From Spirochaetales bacterium (lineage in GTDB: Bacteria; Spirochaetota; Spirochaetia; SZUA-6; JAFGRV01): a stretch of 64,000 nucleotides of DNA. Under the pieces are notes generated by a model that was not told the origin of the DNA, made no database searches, and saw only the letters and a list, made by a program, of their open reading frames with translations. Made by a program: the position numbers and the translations under genes. The stretch covers positions 17,304-81,303 of the forward strand of contig JAFGKU010000056.1 in the NCBI GenBank assembly GCA_016928415.1. The letters are read 5' to 3'. This document shows, piece after piece, positions 54,783 to 61,350 of this stretch (positions within the stretch are counted from its first letter, which is position 1; every line of letters begins with the position of its first letter).

Positions 54783-54818
54783 GGATATGAATACCTACCT
54801 TTGGTAGGACTCCTATCC
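54783..54818 (+). other. nested hairpin in the leader of the GH5-like gene
   Basis: CCTACC (54794-54799) pairs with GGTAGG (54803-54808) with a TTT loop, enclosed by GGATA (54783-54787) and TATCC (54814-54818). It is 70 bp upstream of the start codon. The rest of 54696-54887 is AT-rich with no gene. Could be a regulatory leader; not matched to a known riboswitch. Confidence 0.4.
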
Positions 54819-54887
54819 TTCAATCCTAAGTTAAATTATATATACGGGTAATTTCGGGGAAAACTGCTGATTAAAAATGGGGGTTAT

Positions 54888-57131
54888 ATGAAAAAAAGTC
54901 AAATGTTAACGCTAACATTCATTGCCTATTTACTGTTCGTAGCGATGAGTGTTCAAGCCCAGATAAACGGGGCTGTGTACTGGCCGGCTACCGCTTACAA
55001 TGTGGACCAGTTCTGGTCGGAATACGATTCCAGCATCACTGAAAGGGATTTCGGATTTGCACAATCCGTCAATATAAACGCACTGCGTGTTTTTGGAAGC
55101 TATTATGTTTACTCGCAAAACAACAGTACCTATGAAAGCAGAATAAAGGACCTGCTCGGTAAGGCAAGTGAAAAAGGCATAAAAATACTTTACGTCATCT
55201 ATGAAGGGTGCGGTAATGCCGCCGATGACAGTATAAACAGGACGCTAAAGGACCCGCTACGAGCGATTGCATCCAAGTCGCCGCCCTCAGCCGTTACAAC
55301 CAATTCAAGCCAATGGCAGCCCTACCGGGACCACGTTACATGGTTCATGAACCGGTTTAAAAATGACAGCCGTTTACTAGGCATCGAAATCATGAACGAA
55401 CCGAATGCCGATGACAAGGCCTTTGCTCATGACATGGTCAGGATTGCCGTCAGCCTGAAGGGCACAGTTCCCCTTTCCGTCGGCACCCTGCCCGGCCAGT
55501 ACCTGGAATATGTAAGCGACGGTGTGGATGTTTTACAGTTCCATCACAACTTCCCGACAACCCTGGAAGGATCGGCAAATACCATACAAAACCGTATCGA
55601 TGCGGCAAACAATGCGGGCCTGCCCGTCTGGATGACGGAGTGGCAGCGGATCCGACCCAGCGGCGCCAACTGGAGCGGCGACACGGCCGTTCCCGAAGCG
55701 GAAAGATTCACCGACCTGGCCTCAATGGCCGGACAGGTAAAAAGCTACCAATACCAGGTGGGGGCGTTTTTCTGGAGTTTGATGGTAAAACCCGCCTATT
55801 TGTCCGGCCAGAGAAACGCCGGCACAATAAACGGATTATTCTGGGAAGACGGAGCGGTTTGGGATTTAGCCGGTGCCAGGATTATTTCGGGGAATCCGAA
55901 TCTCAACCTTCCCGAGAGAAAACGCATCCCGTTTTATATCCTGCGTTTTGAAAACAAGGAATTTTCAAGCTGGCTTCAATGTACGGATGCGGGTGATGGA
56001 ACAGGAAAGGGAAATAACGTGCAGGCCGTAGCCAACAAGTACACGGGGAATAAAACCAAATGGCGGATTGTCCGGATAGATAACGATGCCTGGTTTCGAC
56101 TTGAAAATGTGGAATACAATTTGTGGCTGCAATGTACTTCGGTCGCCGATGCCACCAATGGCCAGCCGAATGCGTCGAGTGACGGAGATACCCTTGCCGT
56201 GCGCGCCGTTGCCATGACAAACACGGGCGACCGGACAAAATGGCGCTGGGTGTCAAGCGGTGCGGGAGACTGGTATTTTTTCCTCCAGAACAAGTATACC
56301 GGGTACTACCTGCAGGTAACTGATATTACGGATTTTGATGGAGCCGGAATTGACGGTGGAACGCAGGTGAGATGTGTTCCGAGCACCAAAACGGGAACAT
56401 GGACCCGGTTCAGGAGCATCGATGCAAGTACGGCAATAGCGGACCCGGCGGCAACCCCTGTTCCTTCGGCTACTGCCACGCCGACATCAACCTCAACAAG
56501 GACACCCACATCGACCCCTGCTGCGGCGACATCAACTCCGACACCTGTCCCTACCCAGGTTCTCAATAACGGATTTTCCGATAATTTCAGCGATGATGCC
56601 ATAGGAAATGCCTGGACGATGTATGGCGGTTCCTGGAACGAGTCGGGAACCATTCTCAGGCAGAATTCAACATCACAGGGTGACCCCTGCAAGGCCATAG
56701 CCGTCAGAACCGGCCTGAGCCTGGATAGTAATCAGACCATAACGGCCAAGGTTTATGTCGCTTCCTGGACCGACGGAGACAGTGCAAGGGCCGGTGTATC
56801 GCTTTTCACCGGGACAGCGGACGGCAGGGGATACAACCTTCTGTTCCATAACAACCACTCGACTGTTCAATTTCTCGATGACGCGGCAGCCTGGGGACCA
56901 AGCTACACTTTCAACTGGAGCAGCGGGACATGGTACTGGTTCAAACTGAAAATGGAAAACGGAACGCTCTCGGGAAAGGTATGGCAGGCCGGATCGACAG
57001 AACCTTCCAACTGGCCTTACACCTGGACACGGAGCGGCCGCAGCGGATATCCGGCGTTAAACGGTGGAACATCCGGTCACGGCGGTTCCTGCACGGTTTT
57101 CTTTGACGATGTGACGATTACTTCTCCATGA
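54888..57131 (+). CDS. secreted GH5-like (clan GH-A) glycanase with beta-trefoil and LamG-like modules
   Basis: A 747-residue enzyme with signal peptide (to MSVQAQ). The catalytic barrel (about 24-345) carries the acid/base Glu171 in GIEIMNEPNA and nucleophile Glu251 in VWMTEWQR, plus DVLQFHHNFP. A ricin/fascin-like beta-trefoil follows (about 350-515; repeats SSWLQCTDAG, YNLWLQCTSV, GYYLQVTDIT), then a Pro/Thr linker (about 522-560) and a C-terminal beta-sandwich of concanavalin/LamG type (about 565-747). Family knowledge indicates a secreted beta-glucanase or beta-mannanase. The site GGGGG precedes the ATG. Confidence 0.82.
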   Translation: MKKSQMLTLTFIAYLLFVAMSVQAQINGAVYWPATAYNVDQFWSEYDSSITERDFGFAQSVNINALRVFGSYYVYSQNNSTYESRIKDLLGKASEKGIKILYVIYEGCGNAADDSINRTLKDPLRAIASKSPPSAVTTNSSQWQPYRDHVTWFMNRFKNDSRLLGIEIMNEPNADDKAFAHDMVRIAVSLKGTVPLSVGTLPGQYLEYVSDGVDVLQFHHNFPTTLEGSANTIQNRIDAANNAGLPVWMTEWQRIRPSGANWSGDTAVPEAERFTDLASMAGQVKSYQYQVGAFFWSLMVKPAYLSGQRNAGTINGLFWEDGAVWDLAGARIISGNPNLNLPERKRIPFYILRFENKEFSSWLQCTDAGDGTGKGNNVQAVANKYTGNKTKWRIVRIDNDAWFRLENVEYNLWLQCTSVADATNGQPNASSDGDTLAVRAVAMTNTGDRTKWRWVSSGAGDWYFFLQNKYTGYYLQVTDITDFDGAGIDGGTQVRCVPSTKTGTWTRFRSIDASTAIADPAATPVPSATATPTSTSTRTPTSTPAAATSTPTPVPTQVLNNGFSDNFSDDAIGNAWTMYGGSWNESGTILRQNSTSQGDPCKAIAVRTGLSLDSNQTITAKVYVASWTDGDSARAGVSLFTGTADGRGYNLLFHNNHSTVQFLDDAAAWGPSYTFNWSSGTWYWFKLKMENGTLSGKVWQAGSTEPSNWPYTWTRSGRSGYPALNGGTSGHGGSCTVFFDDVTITSP

Positions 57132-57174
57132 TTTCATGGTGATTTACCATGTTTTCCGTTTTTGCATGGACGGT

Positions 57175-57720
57175 CTAGTATCCTTTTGGCGGCTGATTTG
57201 TTTCTTTTTTTTCCTTTTTCACGAAGGTAACGGCATTCGGACCGAAAAATTTTTCATAGGCAATACCCCCGATGACAGGCATGTAAAACAAATTTCCCTT
57301 TATTGCCTTTTTATAGGCAATGAGCGACAAAATGATATAGACGATGTTATATGCTATTACAAACCAGAAATAAATCCAGAAAACGGGCCCCGTAAATGAA
57401 GTAACCCCGTCTATATTGACCTTGCTGAACCAGTTGACGGCGTTTATAATCACCCATACAACGAGGCCTGTATTGAGGATTGAAATGGGTATCTGGGTAA
57501 TAAATGCCTGGTAAGTATGAAAGGCGAGAAACTGCGATCTTGTCCGTAAATAAAAATAGTAGACCAGGGACGTGACAATTTCTGAAAACGGCAGAGGTAT
57601 ATACAGTCCGGCAAACATCAATATATAGGCTCCGGACGCCTGATCCCGGGCTTGTTCGGGTATATCCTCCGGCTGCGGCAATGTTACGCTGCCATAATCA
57701 TTCTCTTCCATTGTGCTCAT
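57175..57720 (-). CDS. DUF4870/Tic20-like membrane protein
   Basis: A 181-residue protein starting MSTMEENDYG at 57720 after GGGGGA. Four helices in the DUF4870 order: about 30-50, 68-95 (FLAFHTYQAFITQIPISILN), 108-135, and 150-165. The motif LAFHTYQA (phenylalanine, then HxxQA) is characteristic. Function is unknown, though Tic20-like proteins form membrane pores or stabilise complexes. It stands alone and is convergent with the glycanase. Confidence 0.82.
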   Translation of the reverse strand: MSTMEENDYGSVTLPQPEDIPEQARDQASGAYILMFAGLYIPLPFSEIVTSLVYYFYLRTRSQFLAFHTYQAFITQIPISILNTGLVVWVIINAVNWFSKVNIDGVTSFTGPVFWIYFWFVIAYNIVYIILSLIAYKKAIKGNLFYMPVIGGIAYEKFFGPNAVTFVKKEKKETNQPPKGY

Positions 57721-57794
57721 GGTTCCCCCTTTAAACAATTTTTAATGCTCTATATAAATTAAATGATAAATTTTAATAGAAAATGAATCAAGAA

Positions 57795-57900
57795 GGCACC
57801 TCTAAAAACCATCTTTTTTGGACCATTTTTCGAGTCAAAATCCTTAAAAAATCGGGATTTTTAGAGGTTGCCTGGACAAATATATAGTTATTGGGTCCCC
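57795..57900. repeat. palindromic interspersed repeat, full copy B
   Basis: GGCACCTCTAAAAACC (57795-57810) is complementary to the arm at about 57856-57872 (ATTTTTAGAGGTTGCC) with few differences. Shared with copy A at 39486-39591: both arms, AAAAATCGGG in the centre, and ATAGTTA downstream. It lies upstream of the DUF4870 gene and downstream of the receiver gene. Confidence 0.7.
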
Positions 57901-57921
57901 AAGATTTTATGCTTATTTTTC

Positions 57922-58359
57922 TTACTGGTCTGTCAGGAATGTTTTTAAAGTCCTGCCGATATTTTCGAGGGTATATGGTTTGGCGATTGCCGCTTTAAAT
58001 CCGTATTTCCGGTAATCGGCCATTATGGGGTCGGTGGAATATCCGCTGGATACAATACCCTTGACGTTTTTATCTATCTCCATCAGTATTTTTATGGTTT
58101 CCTTTCCGCCCATACCACCGGGAAAAATCAAATCCAGTATAACCGCATCAAAGGGGTCATCGTCATTCATTGCCTCTTTATACAGTGAAATGGCTTCGGT
58201 TCCGTTTTTTGCAAATTCAGCCCTATACCCTAAAACGGATGTTACACGCTTTAAGGTCTTTAAAATCAAATCATGATCGTCCATTATCAGTAACCTGCCG
58301 TTTCCCTGCAAATCGGCGCCGGCTGTTTTTTCATCCCGCGAAATCAAAACCTGTTCCAT
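57922..58359 (-). CDS. receiver-domain protein, probably the tail of a lost hybrid kinase
   Basis: A 145-residue receiver. The ATG at 58359 (MEQVLISRDEKTAGAD) has no ribosome site of note. Receiver residues: LLIMDDHD (acidic pair), AVILDLIFPGGMGG (phospho-acceptor), SSGYS (Thr/Ser switch), IAKPY (Lys). The GGMGGKETIK...SSGYSTDPIM pattern is the class normally found at the C-terminus of hybrid histidine kinases. The gene overlaps the decayed sugar-binding gene by 16 bp, which suggests that an internal deletion removed a kinase core. As it stands it could still act as a phosphate sink. Confidence 0.8.
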   Translation of the reverse strand: MEQVLISRDEKTAGADLQGNGRLLIMDDHDLILKTLKRVTSVLGYRAEFAKNGTEAISLYKEAMNDDDPFDAVILDLIFPGGMGGKETIKILMEIDKNVKGIVSSGYSTDPIMADYRKYGFKAAIAKPYTLENIGRTLKTFLTDQ

Positions 58360-59254
58360 CGTAAATACGGCTGCTGGTCAAGTACCAGCCCGGCATAACC
58401 ACTTTTAATTGCGTTCACCGTTTCAATCGATAAGTCAAAACCGCTGACAAATATATCCCCGGGCTTTAATCCATTTTTGAGAGTAAGGAGCCTATAGCGG
58501 CAGTAAGGTTTCCATGATCCGTTACGATTAGATCGGAATTGGGGTACTTTTCCAATGTCTCCTTTACGAAATTCCGGGTTTCTTCGGAAAACGGTTTATT
58601 TCCGTTGGCGTCCTTAAATTCCACCAGATGAACAAAAATACCCTGCTCTGTCAGCGCATCCATACACCCTTTACTCCTTAATCCTCTTCCGGTTTCCGGC
58701 AGAAACGTAATTCCGAAAATAATGGCTTCATCGCCTTTTTGAAGGTTGAATTTTCCAATGCTGCCCATCCCCAGCGTATGACCGGAATTATATAAATTTT
58801 GACCAATGTAACCCATTCCCTTATCAACATATTTTTCCCTGAGTTCCGGGATGTCAACATTCAAAAAAGTGACCAAGATTCCTTTCCTGACAGCCTCATC
58901 AACCGGTGAATGCAGTATATGGAAACCGGGATGTCCCATCATGCAGATCCCGTCAGGCTGTTTTTCTATGGCCTCCTTAAATTGAAGCGCCATCTTATGG
59001 TTATCCTATTGGGACCAGACATATTCAATGGAACAACCGAAATCTTTTTGTGCATCGCTGGCACCGTTGTGAACAACCCGGGCAAACCTTGAATCGGTTT
59101 TACCCCCACAGAAAAAGACAATACTCACATTTTCAAAATGTCCGGCTTCTTTTTTTTTAAAAAAGGATATAATGGTCGGAACGGAAAGGAGAATGAAAAT
59201 CAGAAATAATAAACCGGATATTGTATAAATTATAATGATTTTTACTTTTTTCAT
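58344..59254 (-). pseudogene. sugar-binding (RbsB-like) sensor domain gene, inactivated twice
   Basis: From ATG 59254 the protein has an N-terminal anchor helix (no cleavage site) and a periplasmic sugar-binding type 1 domain: VSIVFFCGGKTDSRFARVVH. It is interrupted by an in-frame TAG (59008-59006) within VWSQ*DNHKMALQFKEAIEK, where family members usually have Trp (TGG), then continues GHPGFHILHSPVDEAV and VFLVHLVEFK-like segments. A one-base loss in AAAAA (58474-58478) shifts the frame; the other frame continues GLKPGDIFVSGFDLS and DQQPYL to a stop at 58344. The C-terminal lobe is incomplete. It was probably a sensor, not a transport protein. Confidence 0.8.
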
Positions 59255-59399
59255 GATCCATCCCCACTTATTTTTAACTGAATTTCAATCAATTTTAATA
59301 GTTTTCAATTTTATATTTACCCATATGAGATTTTATTATCGAGAATCAGTCAAAATGTATTTGCATTGGATATTATTTTATTGGATAAGAATAAAAAAT

Positions 59400-59438
59400 G
59401 AAAATTAAAGAGGGGCTTAACAAGGATTGCTAAGCCCC
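59400..59438 (-). terminator. terminator after the CBM/expansin-like gene
   Basis: GGGGCTTA (59412-59419) pairs with TAAGCCCC (59431-59438); on the minus strand the tail is TCTTTAATTTT. The rest of 59255-59459 shows no gene. Confidence 0.75.
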
Positions 59439-59459
59439 AAGAAAAACATGAAAAATGCT

Positions 59460-61112
59460 TTATTGACAGTCCAGGCACATCCATTCCACGATGCCGTCGC
59501 CTGAACCGAATCTTTCCATTGTATACTTTTCTATGTCGATAAGGAAACCGATTCCGTTTGCATTGGCGTTAGCAGTGCAGCAGCCATTACAGTCCGAATC
59601 GGCGCACATGTCATAAACGACGGCGTCTATTTCGCGGCCGTTCTGCCTCAGCCGGAAGGTTTTCAGTCTGTATGTTTCCGCATCCTTGGAATGCACTGCT
59701 ATAATGTTGTGGGACTGAACCCAGCTTTCCGGCATCTGCCCGTCAACGAACGCAAAATATCCTGCCCACAGGCATCCATTGTAATAGAGGCACTCCTCGC
59801 TGTTTGGATCGGGGTAGGATGTGTAATTTGTAAGGTTGGCCAGACGCCATGTCCCGTTCACGGGGGTGGCCGTCGGTATAAAAGTCTGCGAAGGCGTTGG
59901 TGTCGGGTTGGCACCGCTGTTCACATCGAACCAGTTGATATTAAATCCGCCAGTGATAACGTTTAACCGTATTGTGTGATTTCCGGCGGTAAGTTGTGCT
60001 GAAGGGCCGTTCACGGCGGTCCAAGTCTGCCAGCCGCCGGTCGCCGGGATGGTCGTTGTGCCAATATTTGTTCCGTCAATGATACAGCTCATTGATCCCG
60101 TCGTGCTTAAAGCTGCCACCCTGTAAAGCAATGAATACGTCCCTGAATATTCGGCAGTTACCTTGTATTCAAGCCAGTCACCGGTATCTATCCAGCCTAC
60201 ATTAGTTCCTCCGCCCGTATCCGTTGTATTTTCCGTCTGGATTCCGTACATGGCGCTATAATTTTCCGCTTCCATCCTGGCGGGTATTGCCGGATATGTC
60301 GTAATGACAGTAGCGGTAGGTGTCGTCGCAGGTGGCAATGTTGATGTCGCCGTTGAGGTGGAAGTTGCGGGCGGGGTTGGCGTCCGGGTAGGTGTATTGT
60401 TGGCACCGCCCATGATTTCTATCCAGTTTATATTGAAACCGCCTGTAACGATATTTAATCGAATCGTGTGATTTCCCGCACCAAGACCGGCCGATGATCC
60501 GCTAATGGTAGTCCATGTCTGCCAGCCGCCGGTAACGGGAACGGTTGTTGTTCCGTAATTCATACCGTCGATGACGAGGTCCATGGCGCCGGCGGTATTC
60601 AATGCGGCCACACGGTACTGGAATGAAAATGTGAGGGAGGACGCTGCCGTTACCCTGTACTCAAGCCAGTCCCCGGCATCAATCCAGCCGACGTTCGTTC
60701 CTCCGCCGGAATCCGCGGTTCCTTCCGTCTGGATCCCATACATCCCTGTATAATTTTCCGCTTCAATCCTGGCGGGTATTGCCGGGTATGCGATGGATGG
60801 GGTGCCGGTGGGTAAAGCCGTAGCCTGCTGTGTATGTGTATTTGTCGGAGTGGAAACAACAATTGGGGTCGCCGTGGAAACAGTGCCGCCGGGCAGCCAG
60901 AGTGCCGGAATGTTAGGCGGTTCCCAGCCGGGCAATGACGTATGGGACTGCCGGCAGGTATAACTCCCGCCCATGTATGTTACTGCCGTTCCTTGGGAAT
61001 AATACGTGTATGGTGCCCATTCAGCAGAGGATACTGTGACGGAGACGGTCATTAACAGGATTAAAATTATCCCGGTATAGAGCCGGGATTTTTTTGATTG
61101 TTTTTTCATCAT
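59460..61112 (-). CDS. secreted CBM5/12-CBM6-CBM6 protein with expansin/barwin-like domain
   Basis: A 550-residue secreted protein: signal peptide (to about 30); a chitin-binding-type CBM5/12 module (about 31-75, WAPYTYYSQGTAVTYMGGSY); two CBM6 modules (about 110-235 and 268-395), each ending GGFNINW; all joined by Pro/Thr linkers; and a C-terminal domain (about 420-550). That last domain, with YNGCLWAGYFAFVDGQ, YDMCADSDCNGCC and GSGDGIVEWMCLDC, resembles the double-psi barrel of expansin/barwin-type proteins known from oomycetes and fungi. Such proteins loosen polysaccharide networks without hydrolysis. It neighbours the GH16 enzyme and shares its linkers. Eight or more Cys suggest an extracellular, disulfide-rich fold. 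Confidence 0.78.
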   Translation of the reverse strand: MMKKQSKKSRLYTGIILILLMTVSVTVSSAEWAPYTYYSQGTAVTYMGGSYTCRQSHTSLPGWEPPNIPALWLPGGTVSTATPIVVSTPTNTHTQQATALPTGTPSIAYPAIPARIEAENYTGMYGIQTEGTADSGGGTNVGWIDAGDWLEYRVTAASSLTFSFQYRVAALNTAGAMDLVIDGMNYGTTTVPVTGGWQTWTTISGSSAGLGAGNHTIRLNIVTGGFNINWIEIMGGANNTPTRTPTPPATSTSTATSTLPPATTPTATVITTYPAIPARMEAENYSAMYGIQTENTTDTGGGTNVGWIDTGDWLEYKVTAEYSGTYSLLYRVAALSTTGSMSCIIDGTNIGTTTIPATGGWQTWTAVNGPSAQLTAGNHTIRLNVITGGFNINWFDVNSGANPTPTPSQTFIPTATPVNGTWRLANLTNYTSYPDPNSEECLYYNGCLWAGYFAFVDGQMPESWVQSHNIIAVHSKDAETYRLKTFRLRQNGREIDAVVYDMCADSDCNGCCTANANANGIGFLIDIEKYTMERFGSGDGIVEWMCLDCQ

Positions 61113-61269
61113 GTTTTACCTCTTTTTCACAATATAAACGGGATGATTGTAATATAAATTTTTACGTGAAAATTTAATAAAACAAACATCACCTTTAAAA
61201 ATAGTATCAGTAAAAGTTACTAAATACAAGTACTTTCACGATAAAAATCAATAAATAATGCCATTTTGG

Positions 61270-61305
61270 ACATAAAAACCGATCCGGCCTTTGAGCCGGA
61301 TCGGT
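61270..61305 (-). terminator. terminator after the GH16 gene
   Basis: A perfect 11-bp stem, ACCGATCCGGC (61278-61288) with GCCGGATCGGT (61295-61305), followed on the minus strand by TTTTTATG. The 61113-61269 spacer is AT-rich and without a gene. Confidence 0.88.
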
Positions 61306-61350
61306 AATTCAAGGGGATTAAAAAGGGGGGGTAAACACCCTGGTTAATTC

